Assembly: GCA_921293015.1 (NCBI GenBank)
Contig: OV121092.1
Span: forward strand, 33,735,764-33,799,763
DNA from: Phorcus lineatus
Lineage: Eukaryota; Mollusca; Gastropoda; Trochida; Trochidae
Length of the DNA stretch: 64,000 nucleotides
Reading direction: 5' to 3'
The notes beneath the pieces were generated by a model. That model was given only the letters and a program-made list of their open reading frames with translations. It was not told the DNA's origin and made no database searches. The position numbers were made by a program, and so were the translations under genes. Below are positions 11,957-23,898 of this stretch, piece by piece (within the stretch, counting starts at the first letter, position 1; each line of letters begins with the position of its first letter).

Positions 11957-12317
11957 TTGTGGTGGTACGTGGTCCTGTGCGTGGCTCAGTTGACCGCTAT
12001 CAGTGAAGTTAAGCAACGTCTGGCGTGGCTCGCCGGATGGATGGGTACCCGATCAACTGAGAGTTCTGATCAACTGATCAACTGAGAGTTCAATGGTTAT
12101 TCCCTGCCCCACACTGAGGCATGAGTTGAGAAACTCCTCTCCTTAGGCAAGAGACTTCATTCAAATTGTGTCTCTGCTCACCCAGCAGTACTAATTGGGT
12201 ACCTGGTGTAGATTGTGTTGGAGGTGACCTTGCAGCTTGGGTTAGACCAGGGTAATAATGCAGGGTAGTGCATTGAGCATGCATTCGTGTGTGGATAACT
12301 TGCGCAATATAAATATC

Positions 12318-12377
<60 letters not shown>
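11957..12377 (+). mobile_element. SINE with 5S-rRNA-like head and (ATT)n tail
   Basis: The head contains AAGTTAAGCAACG, then GCGTGGCTCGC and GGATGGATGGGTACCC. These correspond in order and spacing to the internal pol III promoter of 5S rRNA (box A AAGCTAAGCAGGG, intermediate element, box C TTGGATGGGT). The body has CTTAGGCAAGAGACTTCATT and GTACTAATTGGGTACCTGG, resembling a conserved central block found in metazoan SINEs (Meta/Ceph type, from memory). The 3' end is TTGCGCAATATAAATATCC followed by about 19 ATT units, a LINE-like tail with a microsatellite. Length is about 420 bp. It is probably a single old insertion. Confidence 0.72.
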
Positions 12378-12380
<3 letters not shown>

Positions 12381-12436
12381 CATGTGACAATAGGCCCCTA
12401 TGGTTTTTTTTATTCAAATTCGAAACCAATCGTAAC

Positions 12437-12573
12437 ATTTGACAATAGATTTAACGTCTTGTGTAACCAAGAATTTGTGTTTAGGATACGGTCCGAAATT
12501 CACAATTTGACAATAGATTTAACGTCTTGTGTAACCAAGAATTTGTGTTTAGGATACGGTCCGAAAATTCACA
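12437..12573 (+). repeat. 68-bp tandem duplication
   Basis: Two adjacent nearly identical copies (12437-12504 and 12505-12573) of a unit starting ATTTGACAATAGATTTAACG and ending TTAGGATACGGTCCGAAA plus TTCACA. They differ by one inserted base, so the duplication is recent. Confidence 0.92.
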
Positions 12574-12577
12574 AGTG

Positions 12578-13635
12578 GTTCTACGATAATGATATGGATA
12601 AAGCTTAAGTAACTCAATTACATATGTCACTAAAACTGGATCCAACGCTTATCAATTCCATGGATGGTTTGACACTTTTATGTCTATTTCAATAACATGC
12701 CGGCAAGTTAAACGTTTTTTTCACAAACTTTGTTAATATGGTTGTTGATAAAATAAAGAGAAAAGGGGGTGAAACATTAGTTTTAAAAGCATGAGGAGTC
12801 ATGGGTTGTATTAGTGTTTACTACTTGGACTTCAGAAATATACTTTTAATGAAGTGATCTTTTAAATATCAAGCAATCTCATACTTATTTCAAGAGTTTT
12901 TCGCACAATTCACAGCTGTTGTGTGTTTGTCCCAGAGGTGGAATTTTCACTACTTACATATATTGACAAAGTTTTGTAGAATTCTTATATCCATCGAATA
13001 CATGCCGTTGAATTCTATGAAGATCGACCGCCGAATGTATATTTCATTATGAATCGAACCAGTTTATATGAATTCTTATACACAAGACAGCTGATATTGT
13101 TTGCTGTGCACTTTGTACACAAGCTGTTAACCAACGATTCTCACCATTTCAGTTACCTCCCTTTGCCCTTTGCTTTGTCCTTTAACTGAAACGTCGTAAT
13201 TCAGGTTTCGTCGATCTCATGTCCAGTTTGCTCTGTTATTTCAAGATGTCAATAAATTGCGTGGTCTTTCCATAGGTATTGGAGACCCGTCTGATAATTG
13301 AGTAATTAACTAATAATTGAATGCATTTTAAAGGTCTTTTTCAGGTAGTTTACATCCAAGTTTATTTTGAATGTATTTTGTAAATATTTTATTATACAAA
13401 TGATTGTTTATACTTACAATGCATTTCATTCAAAGGTGTTTATATAATTAGAAATTGGAAATAGTTTTCACTTAATATTTATGTTTCGATTTTCTTGACG
13501 TACCTGATCAAAAACTGAAAAGTAGTACGATAGTTTGAAATATTCATGGTGATAACGTGATTCTAGTTTTAATAGGGCATTAAGAAATGACATACATGAG
13601 AAAGGCCCTATTATCCCGATAGCAACTTGTGAAAA
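12578..13635. other. Intergenic DNA, no gene seen
   Basis: AT-rich sequence with no frames over 60 codons of interest, no RNA gene and no element ends recognised. Confidence 0.45.
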
Positions 13636-13639
13636 ACGA

Positions 13640-14410
13640 GACGTTTGGGTGTATGTTCTTAATAATATACTCCACTTAAGCTGATTCTTAGCACGTAGTC
13701 TGACAGAATCACGGCGCGTGTGCTTAAGTATATACTCCGCTTAAAATTATCCCTAGCATAAACTCTGACAGAATCACGATCACGACATGTGCATCTGTGC
13801 TTAAGCATATACTCCGCCTAAGTTTATCCCTAGCATAATCTCTGACAGAATCACGAATCACGACGCGTGTGCTTAAGTATAAACATCCACAACATCACGA
13901 CAAAGAGGAATGTGCTCCAGCATATACTCTCACAGAGTCACGAATCATGACGCATATACCTAAGCAAATATCCCGACAGAATCACGAATCAAGACGCATA
14001 TGTTTAAGCAAATATCCGACAAATTCAAGAGTCACGAATCGCGAACCAAAACGCATATGTTTAAGCATATATTCCGACAGAATCACGAATCATGACTCAT
14101 ATGTTAAAGCATATGTTTTGACAGAATCACGATACAAGACGCATATGCTTAAGCATATATTCCGACAGAATCACGAATCATGACTCATATGTTAAAGCAT
14201 ATGTTTCGACAGAATCACGATACAAGACGCATATGCTTAAGCATATATTCCGACAGAATCAAGATACAAGACGCATCTGCTTAAGCATATATTCCAAAGG
14301 AATCACGAGTCATGAATCACGATGCATATGCTTAAGCATATAAACCGACAAAATCACGAATACGATGCGTATGTTTAAGCCATATTTCGACAGAATCACA
14401 AATCAAGCTG
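13640..14410 (+). repeat. About 45-bp minisatellite with palindromic core
   Basis: Some 15-17 degenerate units follow the plan 'CCGACAGAATCACGAATCA, (A/T)GACGCATATG, CTTAAGCATATATT'. In the middle (about 14065-14250) two units alternate as a roughly 88-bp higher-order repeat, present twice almost exactly. Many units contain the perfect 16-bp palindrome ATATGCTTAAGCATAT or one-base variants. The left units (13640-13870) are more diverged (GCGTGTGCTTAAG, TACTCCGC). A 104-codon frame across it is a by-product of the period. Confidence 0.88.
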
Positions 14411-17400
14411 CTTAAACCGTAATTTTCACATTTAAGATGTTGTTATCAAGAAAATCTTATTTTTTCTTAAACAACCGCTAACCTCGACTTTATCACTTCT
14501 CGATTTTCGTTCAAAGAGTTTTCAACAAAATAAGAACTGGGCTTGATTATTGTTAATTTGTCCAATAAACACCTTTAATTAGCCTTTCATTAAGACGGCT
14601 TAATTATCGGCTGTGAAAACCCCAAACGGGCTAGAGGCCATAAGATTCGCGCGGGTATGACGTTATAAACAGACTGTGCAGAGTGGCGCATCATTATTTG
14701 AACTGAAATATCGCCTTAAATAATTGTTTAATTACCATTGATGTGGATATCTTTTTTACACTTGTGTTACATCGCCAAATGATTTATCTAATTGAGTAGA
14801 AACCATTCTCTGAAAATTGTTAATTATTTTTTCTGTGATATTGTTACGATAGATGTATAGATCACAAAGCAATGATTCTGTTTATGACGTCACAAAAAGG
14901 GCGTGTGACCAGTCATGCATTCACTGGTTTGTGCCGAAATAGATCTAAGCGGCCCATCAAAAGTGGCATTCAAAAACGGCTTCAGTACCAAACTGAACAT
15001 ATTTGATCATGAGTAGCGACCTTTGACGCACTATACAATAATGTAATAAGACATTCATTTATTCCAAAGAAAAAGTAAAATGTGTTTGTTGTTATGAAAA
15101 CTTTAATTTTAATCATGTTTTTCGGTTATAGCATCTTCACAAATTGACAGCATGAGGCGCTACCGGTTATACAGGTCATGATTTGTTAACTTTTCACCCT
15201 CTGAAGAATTATGTATGTCTGATCCTGCAGCACCTGAACCATTTCAACATTGAAATATTGTTGTAGATTTTTCGATAATGTTACCCAGTTGACAGCAATT
15301 TGGGGATTTTAGTTGTCCTAAATCTACTACAAAGTAAATGTCAGATTAGGATATAATTATCCCTTCGGAAGAATAGAGATTTTGTTTAAAACAAATTAAA
15401 GAATATTAATTTGTCTCACATTTTAATCATTTTAGCTATGAATTGATCTTCATTGATCCTCAATAATCCGATACAAATTATTCTCAAAAGCTGTTATACA
15501 TTTCACAGTTGTGATTCGTTTGACAAATAACAGGTTTATTTCATCGAGTTTTCATTAGTAAAATCGATATTTGGCGAAGCTTCGAGTGAAATACAATTTT
15601 ACCCATTTCCCGGGACGAAATAAGCAAGTTATTTAGCAAACTCCGCTAAATGTGCTATTCATGATAAAATCTAAGCAACAGCATCTAACAAAAATGACTT
15701 TGAAAGTTGCAAAGTAACTTTTTAAAAACAATGATTATTTCGTGATATGAAAATATAGAATATCGTCATTGAAGATCGATAGTATTTCATTTTACGGATG
15801 GATATAAAATTTTCGCTGCTTATTATGTAATAAAGTGGCTTACAAACCGGCGACGTCAACTAATGCCTACAGGAAGTAACGCCTATAGTCTCAAGCAAAA
15901 AACGTTATGCACCAGTGGTTTTTTCATTCACCTGCATTCAACCTTTCATCAGCGTATTATAACGTAACAAATAGCCCAATGGGGGTCCGGACAACCCCCC
16001 CCCCCCCCCCCCCCCCACCCGCCCCCTGTTGAAAATCAATGATGGATCAAAGTTAATAAAAAAAAATGAATAGTAAATCATTTATAACGTAACAAATAAT
16101 TCGACATGCTAATTACTATTAGATATTTCCATCAGATTTTGGAAGTCAATCAAATGTATTTAATTCTATTTATTCTCAAAGTACTGTTTTATGAAATGAT
16201 GTAAGCTTCTGACTTTATTGGAAAGCTTTAGTCGAACGCGTCTTCTAAATGAACCTGCTGTTGAATAGCTGATCTACACCTACAAATAAATAGCGTCCGC
16301 GGGTTGAGAAGTAAAATACTTCATTGTATTTGATTTTGATTTTCTACAACCGTGAATTTATTCCTTAATGTACACTTTATTTAATGAAAATCTTCCATAT
16401 TTACGCTTCAAAAATAGTTTTAGCCTACAATGCGTTGTCCAATGAAAAGACGCCCCGTGATGACATCTAACTTAGCCAATCAAGTAACGACTCATGTTAT
16501 AAACCGCAACTAACCCAATGGGGAAGGAGTGCTTCTTGTATAAGCCCCCAATATATATCATAAGCGCTACTATCGACAATCTGGCGACACGTGTTAAGTA
16601 ATGAGTACTTTACGCCCTTATCCATATATTCCTGCTGCCCTTGAATACAAATGCGTCCTCGGAGTCGTTTCAATCGATTGTAGGTCTTGTGTTCTCGTGC
16701 AATTTACTTAAGTTGCCTTTCAAGTCGATAATGCATTAGTGCTCATAAGTAAGAAAGTCGATTATCATTATATAGACATTTTAATACTCGGTATAAGTAT
16801 TTTCTTATGAAAAGCTTTTCATCATGCCTCGCACGTATCTGTTCAAATAGGTTAATTGGTTATGAAGTGTTAATTTCGTTTGTTTGTTGTTTATTATTAT
16901 TCTATTATCTTATTGCATCATTCTTGATTTACTTTACATTATATCAATGGCACTCTATATGCTGATGATTATAATGATGATGATGACGACGAAATTGATG
17001 ATAACGATGACGACGATGATGTTGATGATGATGAAGGTAATGACGAATACGACGACGTTGCTGATGATGATTATGAAAATTAACTTCGTAATAAATAATC
17101 AAACATGCCTGCAAAAAGCCTTTACATCTGCAATTATCGATTCAATAGAAGTAAGATCATATCTTAGATCTCACTCTAATTAAATGTCAAGTTCATTTAA
17201 AGAGGACCGACCAACGTACACAAACACATTTACCTTAAACGGATAATGTAGATCATGTAAATTATACCGACTCTCTGTATTGAAACGTTATTATACATAT
17301 AAAAAATTAAAAAACATTATACATGTAAAAGAAATTGCGTCTTCAAGTTTGGATAATTATTTTGATGAAATTTTAATCGTCTATCTATCTGAAAATTTAT

Positions 17401-17500
17401 GACAGGAAACTCTTGACTAAAAAGGTGTTATTTTGATTCATAAGGAGCATGTATCCATGTACATCACCGATTCTTCTCAACTTGTTTTGTTAAATACACG
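14411..17500. other. Intergenic DNA with C tract and GAT-rich patch
   Basis: No gene is recognised. A pure run of 22 C lies at 15995-16016, followed by a short ACCCGCCCCC stretch. An impure GAT/GAC microsatellite occupies about 16963-17068 and creates a methionine/threonine-rich frame that is not a gene. The phrase AACGTAACAAATA occurs at 15963 and 16086, and CCCAATGGGG at 15975 and 16513, suggesting old local duplication around the C tract. Confidence 0.5.
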
Positions 17501-17540
17501 CCGTGTGTTCTTGGTAAATGATACATTTAAACTCAACGTG

Positions 17541-17841
17541 GAGAAGCGCCGCTAAGAGTCGAGACAGGTCGGTATGTCGGTTGTCCTTTGAATGGAAGAA
17601 CCTGCTTTTACTGTATACGTTTTATTGAAAATGAATGTCATGTTTTATTTTATTGTCATTTGTGTGCCGATGAGCGACTACAACTTTTAATTGAATGTGC
17701 AAGTGTTTTAGATGGATTTTAAAATTTGGAGGATGGCGAAAAAGTTTTATTCTTAGTTGTCCAGATGTTTCGTTTTTATCTGCCCAAACCTATCTTAATA
17801 TTCTAAAAAAGCGTACTGCAAACTTGTATATATCTTCTTAG
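17541..17841 (+). pseudogene. LINE ORF2 extreme C-terminus relic
   Basis: Plus-strand translation, with frameshifts, gives VETGRYVGCPLNGRTCFYC, IENECHVLFYCHLCADER, EKVLFLVVQM and SAQTYLNILKKRTANLY ending in a stop at 17841. The order (ETGR..., Cys-x2-Cys, E.E.H.LF.C..., terminal basic tail) is that of the LINE C-termini at 25821-26403 (minus) and 63450-63762 (plus) in this window. It is 5'-truncated just upstream of the ETGR motif. Confidence 0.72.
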
Positions 17842-19655
17842 TATTTTAAAATCCTTTTTTGCATATCCCCTTTTATCTGTATTCATGTATATATTTTAGA
17901 CATAAGTTTCTCTCACAATTCCGAATGGAATGGCTCACCTTCTTACTGTGATTTGTTATTTATGTTTTTATTCGTTTTTTTGTAATATGTTGAAGCAAAA
18001 CTTAAATTTTAAAAATCTGTCTTTAAACTCAACCATGTTTTGTTCATCACAGAACGCTTTTGCCTCATCTTCTATAGCTAAAGCTTGAGAGAGAAGCCTC
18101 ATGGTTTGACATATACGCAAACTGTTTAAAATTAGGCCATTTTGCAAAACCAATGACGATTGAGTGACACCGTTTTCTTAACAATCATGTCGATTTCATG
18201 ATATTCTAACAAGTTTGTCACCATCTACATTTTGCCGTGGCAGAAAATCCTCAACCACCTCAAATTAGGTCTTGACACTATAGACTCGTCCAAAAATATG
18301 CAAGAATACCTTATTCAAAGTTGTTCTTTAACACTAAACAGTAAAACGGTTATTGAAAGGTTATTTAATTCACTGGGTCAAGACATTATTATAGATATGC
18401 AAGTTTATTTATGACTATATAATAATTATCTCTCTGAGTTCCAAGTACATTATTATTTACTTTACTCAGATGCACTAAATGAACTCAATGTATGTTTACA
18501 TTCATATAAAGAATCAACATCATCAATTTACTGGAAAATTAGAACACAACTGTTAACAAATCTCGATTCTAGTTATCAGCAATTAAAATCAATAAAGTGT
18601 TATAAAACGTTCAGAAATTAAAGACTACTAGGTTGAACTTGTTGGCATAACAGATGAATATGCACTAACTACAAATAATCCCAAATAAAGATGTTATAGA
18701 TAAAGATTGAAATGGTCGATGATGAATTGAATCTGCAAGACAAACTAGGAGGCAATTCTAAATGGCAGACCTTCGACCTTATCGACACCATCTTGAAGCA
18801 TTTCGATTATACTGCAAGTATAGTTAATGCTTCCAATAAGCCTCCTGCGGGAGTCCAAAAGGACACTAGTGTCAAGCGACGCCAGTGTCGTATGACTCTT
18901 GAATTATGACTCAAAGATCATATTGGTATAGGGAGAGGCCCAATCTCAAATAATTTTATCCAAAACATCCTTGAGTTTCTTGAGGCCTGCTCAATCATGA
19001 TAACGATTATCCATAAGGCATCGCCGTTGTTGACGTTGTTGAGTCATTTTATGCTATATAGAGTAATTTGAAGCAGTGGAAAATCAAGCTTCATTTAACT
19101 AAAGAGTCGGCAAGACTTGTCCATATTGACCCCAGTGTAATCTGAGACCAGCTCAAGTTGACCCTAGAGTCTTTTGCAGGTCGATACACCCATTAGAATT
19201 AGAGATATGTGCCCTTCAACATTGCAACATTTTTAATTTGGGATCCAATATGTGCAAAAGTAGCGTCCCTTCCATGATTGAAACACACCATCTCAGTGTC
19301 AGGCAATACCGCGAGCACTGACCATACCAGCAACTTGCCAACTCGGCTATCTCGCCTTCACATATCACAATGTTACATTTGAACCGGAATGATTCGATTA
19401 ATCATAACAACATTAGAACCCTTTTAGAAGTTAAACAAAAAATGGAGTAGAGAGTTTAACAACTTGTTAAGTATTCCGAAAATTATAATGATTGTACATG
19501 TTTTGTTGTTGATAAAAGTATTATATAAAAATAAAAATTCAAAGAATCAATACCCATGAGTTCATATACACGTTCAAGACCAAAGGCTGTATTCAATTTT
19601 CAAAAGTATTTCAAATTAAAGAATTGAGCCAATGTCTTTATTCTGGTATAGAGTT
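17842..19655. other. Intergenic DNA with short unidentified frames
   Basis: Frames of about 60 codons at 17968-18153 (minus), 18232-18414 (plus) and 18712-18909 (plus) have protein-like composition. None carries a motif I recognise, and none has splice sites giving a model. They may be decayed retroelement coding sequence. Confidence 0.4.
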
Positions 19656-19659
19656 TAAG

Positions 19660-20000
19660 GGTTGATTTTCGTTTTTTGGTCATTGTTTGTCAAAGGGCCA
19701 CAGAGTATTTTGCTGGAGACAAACATGTCTAACTTCATATGGTTATTTAATTGAGAAGAAGTGGTTGTTTCTTAAAATCAGTAACTTAATACTTATTAGT
19801 TTAGCATAGTGACAATAATCAGGTTAAAGTCGTGATTTGTGATCGAAAACACGACAATGGCGCTCGCCAATGACTCAAACCTAAATTTGGAAACTAATTA
19901 ACAGCAGACACAAAGACAAATATTTATTGGAGGTATTAATTAGGTCATTTAAATTGGGTGAAAAATTTCGACTTCCTTACATTTATATGGCTATTTTCCG
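19660..20000 (+). repeat. Dispersed repeat with GACAATAA.CAGG core, copy 1
   Basis: Aligns with 40225-40510: AAGGG(C/T)CACAG at the start, then ATGTC(A)AACTTCAT, AATAGAGAA.TAGTGGT-like, GTGACAATAATCAGGTTAAA, GTCGTGATTTGTGATCGAAA, ATGGCGCTCGCCAATGACT and AATTTCGACTTC. Both copies face the same way. Terminal repeats were not found. Confidence 0.65.
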
Positions 20001-20510
20001 TTTATCATTATAAAGAAGAAAATATAATTCGACATAAAGATAAAGATGCAAGTTAAAAAGGCTGATTTGAACTAAACAGGACATATGGTATTTGGCTCTT
20101 ATTTAAACCACATAAAAACTCATAAAACATACTCTGTGTCACTGAAATGAAGAAAAAGGGTAATATAAGTAAAATACGGAATATGTCTTGCAATAGGGCC
20201 ATCTCAGGCCAATACCTCAATTTACATTTGATTTGTTTAGAACACCATAATCATAATGATGATCTAAATCTGAAATCAAATTCTTTTGAATAATCATTCA
20301 AAATAAAGAGGTAATTTCAGCAGAGGGTAAACAATATCAAGTAGCTATAGAAATTTATTTTATCGACGTGTTTATTCATTCAAAAGTAAACATTATCACA
20401 GTACATTTTTATTTTCACTACCAAACGTTTTAAGACAAAAACGCAATGTATTTTTTCAAAGTACTCAAAGCTTTTTAAAGCTAAGAAATCGTCTTATGTC
20501 TTGTACAGCT
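20001..20510. other. Intergenic DNA, no gene seen
   Basis: AT-rich sequence between two dispersed repeats, with no features recognised. Confidence 0.45.
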
Positions 20511-20511
20511 G

Positions 20512-21112
20512 CATACCAAAAGCTTGTTCACATACCTGCATATCCTAGTGCAAATATCATGTAATTTAGCATGTCTTTAGGCATCGTAGTATTTCGAAAT
20601 CGAAACCGATAATTTTTAAATTTTCATACAGAAGTGAAGATCCATTGCACCTTAATGCAATTGTGTGCCATACCCAACAATTAACGGTATTAGTTTTGGC
20701 AGGTCAGGGGTCAACATTTCGACAGCAGTGATTTTTATATTTCTCTTCAAAATCCTTTCTATGTGGTCAACAGCTTTAACCACAAATCATGTTTGTACAT
20801 TTGAATCAAGTCAATGTCACCCAGCTAATTATGTCTCAGAGAGTCAAAATGGAATATTATAATCGAACTTTAAGGTAATCAGAATTTCGAAAATGTGACC
20901 CCTTCTGTCTATTTCATCATGCCAAAATTCCAATTTTTGCATGAGAGAATAAACAACGCCATAATGAGTTAAAGAAAGGCTATTTTACACAATGACAATT
21001 CAGTTCAACTGAAGTTATTTTATTGACGTTAAAACTAAAACCAAATTACATGATATTTTTACTAACATACAGAAGTAAGTGAACAAACTTTGGATATGCA
21101 GCTGTATACAGT
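20512..21112 (+). repeat. 600-bp dispersed repeat, copy 2
   Basis: Second copy of the repeat at 9121-9725. It starts at the equivalent of GCATACCAxAAGxTTGTTCA and ends at GATATGCAGCTGTA. It carries several small deletions relative to copy 1, and the Tc1-like coding part present next to copy 1 is absent here. Confidence 0.75.
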
Positions 21113-21785
21113 TAGTTCAACGTTTGTACTCAAAGACAAAAAGGACTTCTCAAAAATATATTGGTGAAAATTAGAGTAGTTTGCTGTCCTGAATATTTCA
21201 GACATTGTCTGTTTATTTGTCATATCAAAACACGAGCTTGTGTTTTCATTATTTTTAATAATTTATTTTAAATAATTTTATTTCACGTCAAGGTAGTCGA
21301 TAAAATAGCATTTGCTAAAAGGTTAATTAATCGTGAGAAGAACACATGTCAAAAATCAATCATTGTATTCAATGCTTTTTTAAACACCTCACACAAGTAC
21401 AATGTATCTGTATTTGATTGAAATTCGCTCACTAAATATACATCGAACGATATTGGATGTATTCATGTCAAAAAGTGCAGTTGTAAAAATATTGACAATG
21501 TGAATTTTGCATGAAGATCAACAAGTGATGTCTATCTGCTATAAATGTTTAGGAATCGATGAGCTTTACATAACCAACCCTTAAAACAGGACTTCCATTT
21601 GTGTGTTGATACGATTCATAAAGTATTGGCTTGTGCATTAAAGAGGGGAAAAGTTGATGGTGATGTTTATTTATTCGTCGCTGTTAATTAATTTCACAAA
21701 TTACGCTGCATGTACTGGTCACAGGGCCAATTGAACAGACTAGGCTGTTTCTTATGTTCTTGTGAAGAGAGAATGACTGAACCTC
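21113..21785. other. Intergenic DNA, no gene seen
   Basis: AT-rich sequence, no features recognised. Confidence 0.45.
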
Positions 21786-22348
21786 TTAAAGTCATAGTCT
21801 CATTTTTGTAAGGCAACTAAACCGAACTAATTATTCTTCACGAACAAAATCTGATCACTAACACAAATATTTCCACCGTTTTTCTGTTTTGGATGAAGCA
21901 GCTTATTGGCGTATGCCGTTTCAGACCGATGAGGTACCGAATCAAGTGCAATCCTATCGCGAGTACGAAACATCGGAAATCTAGTCATCGCAGCGCCGAT
22001 ACTTATGACCGACGCATTCTTCGCTGAGTTTACCACCTATTTGTTATTTCTGTATTTGAAAAAGCGTAAGTTATAAGCTATTTTCCTAGGATATTCAGCT
22101 AGGAAATTTTATGTGTTTTTTTTATCACGGCCTTAGCGAAATGACGTGGTAAGGACTAACGCTCGCAAAAAACATAATATTCGGGTAGGGTCGGGTAGTT
22201 TGAACTTCATTATTGAGGGCTATAGCTAGAATGCCTGCAGAGTTCTGAAAATTGTTGCAAACGTCAGGGGAAAGATTTCTGTGAGTGATGAACTATTTGT
22301 CCGGCATTTATTACAATTTGCCTTGCAAAAATGAGACTATGACTTTAA
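21786..22348. mobile_element. TTAA-flanked MITE, copy 1 (piggyBac-type)
   Basis: A 555-bp element (21790-22344) lies between two TTAA tetranucleotides. Its ends are inverted repeats of about 27 bp: AGTCATAGTCTCATTTTTGT with AAGGCAA on the left, and TTGCCTTG with CAAAAATGAGACTATGACT on the right. TTAA target duplication is the hallmark of piggyBac-type (and Kolobok-type) transposons. The TIR does not start with the usual piggyBac CCC, so the superfamily is inferred. There is no transposase, so it is non-autonomous. A short minus-strand frame inside is not conserved (see the second copy). Confidence 0.85.
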
Positions 22349-23329
22349 GGGACGTATATCTAAACCGAGTGCATACTTGTGCGGCTACTCCAATAGCTCT
22401 CGCTCGGGTAATACAAAAATTCGCACTCATTTCGTAAAAGTCATATGACACTCTTCCCCGGGTAATAATCTCTTTATCAAAGACTTGTTTATTTAATGTC
22501 ATAAGAGTGTCATTCGCTATATGACATAATGAGTATAGTCCTGTTTAAATGACTGGATTAAAGTTGTTGTAATTGTGTATGTGTAATCGCATTGAAGATT
22601 AAAGATTATATAGGAACGTTGATCTACATTCGGTATTTGCATGTGATAAAGTGAGCGTTGTATTCTTTTAAAGTGAGAAAGAGTTTATTTTAAAAAGTTT
22701 ATGCTGATTAATTTATTACCATTATATCATGTGTCTTCCGTAAAGTCTGAATCATGTCGTATAATTTCATATTTTTATCAGTTAAACACCAAAATTATTA
22801 TATTAACTTGTTTTCATTATTAATCGACAAACGGCAATATTAATATTGCGATGTGACATTCTAAGAACCATTTTCTTGTAGACTACTTATGTGATATGCT
22901 TAAAATTATCATCCCTGTTAATCATAACTGTTTACACCCCGAGATTGTTGCTTAACGGATTGTACTCTAAATGTATTCTAAAAATACTATGATTAGTCAC
23001 GCTTGTAAATGATTGTTGAAAATGGGATGTTAGTTTACTACTGTAATATTTTGGATGATAATAGTTTTTTTGATTTCTGAAAGTCCACTTCACAACAAGA
23101 TTGTTTAAGTTTACCACGTAGTTCTGGCACAAAATCATTCGTTATTTTATGCAGAAATTCAAGACAATCAAACTTTCAGTTGGAATTTATAAAAAAAATC
23201 CCAAATAATTATTTTCTTAACATAAATTGTGACAAAAATTACTAATGTTTATGTTTAAATCAGTAAATCTCACCTTTACTTCCTATAGGATCTCAGTTCA
23301 GCTAACACTGAAGGGGTGCAAAACTAATT
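22349..23329. other. Spacer between the two TTAA MITEs
   Basis: No gene is recognised. The spacer is unrelated to the MITEs, so the two copies arose by separate insertions rather than by tandem duplication of a larger block. Confidence 0.5.
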
Positions 23330-23898
23330 TTAAAGTCATAGTCTCATTTTTGTAAGGCAACTAAACTGAACTAATTATTCTTCACGAACAAAATCTGATC
23401 GCTAACACAAATATTTCCTGTCGCATTTGCAAAGATTTTCACTTTTATGCCCGTTTTACAGTTTTGGATGAAGCAGCTTATTGGCGTATTCCGTTTCAGA
23501 CCGATGAGATACCGAATCAAGTGCAATCCCATCGCGAGTACGAAACACCGGAAATCTAGTCATCGCAGCGCCGATACTTATGACATACGCATTCTTCACT
23601 GAGTTTACCACCTTTTTGTTATTTCTATATTTGAAAAAGCGTAAGCTATTAGCTATTTTCATTGGATATTCAGCTGGGAAATTTAATGTGTTCTTCGTCA
23701 CGGCGTTTCCGAAATGACGTGGTAAGGACTAACGCTCGCAAAACACATTATATTCGGGTAGGGTAGGGTAGAGGGCTAGAATGCCTGCAGAGTTCTAAAA
23801 ATTGTTGCAAACGTCAGGGGAAAGATTTCTGTGAGTGGTGAACTATTTGTCCGGCATTTATTACAATTTGCCTTGCAAAAATGAGACTATGATTTTAA
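23330..23898. mobile_element. TTAA-flanked MITE, copy 2
   Basis: A 561-bp element (23334-23894) in the same orientation as copy 1, also bounded by TTAA, with the same inverted ends (right end CTATGATT, one change). It differs from copy 1 by one insertion near 23418-23458 and a deletion of GTTTGAACTTCATTATTG-like sequence near the right third. In the shared minus-strand frame (about 50 codons) nearly every base change alters the amino acid, so the frame is not under protein constraint. Confidence 0.85.

Noticed and set aside
11957-12060. Genuine 5S rRNA gene
   Set aside because: Only promoter-like boxes match. The 5' and 3' stems of 5S rRNA are missing and the sequence continues into a SINE body.
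12090-12608. Frames with long Ile, Asn or Tyr runs
   Set aside because: Translations of the (ATT)n microsatellite at the SINE tail.
13640-14410. CRISPR-like array of spaced repeats
   Set aside because: The units are contiguous minisatellite copies without unique spacers, and the genome is eukaryotic.
16884-17183. Met/Thr-rich 99-codon frame
   Set aside because: Produced by the GAT/GAC-rich patch. No start context or family.
21827-23701. Similar minus-strand frames of about 50 shared codons in two places (21827-22036, 23456-23701)
   Set aside because: Both lie inside the two TTAA MITE copies, and nearly all base differences change the amino acid. No protein constraint is visible.
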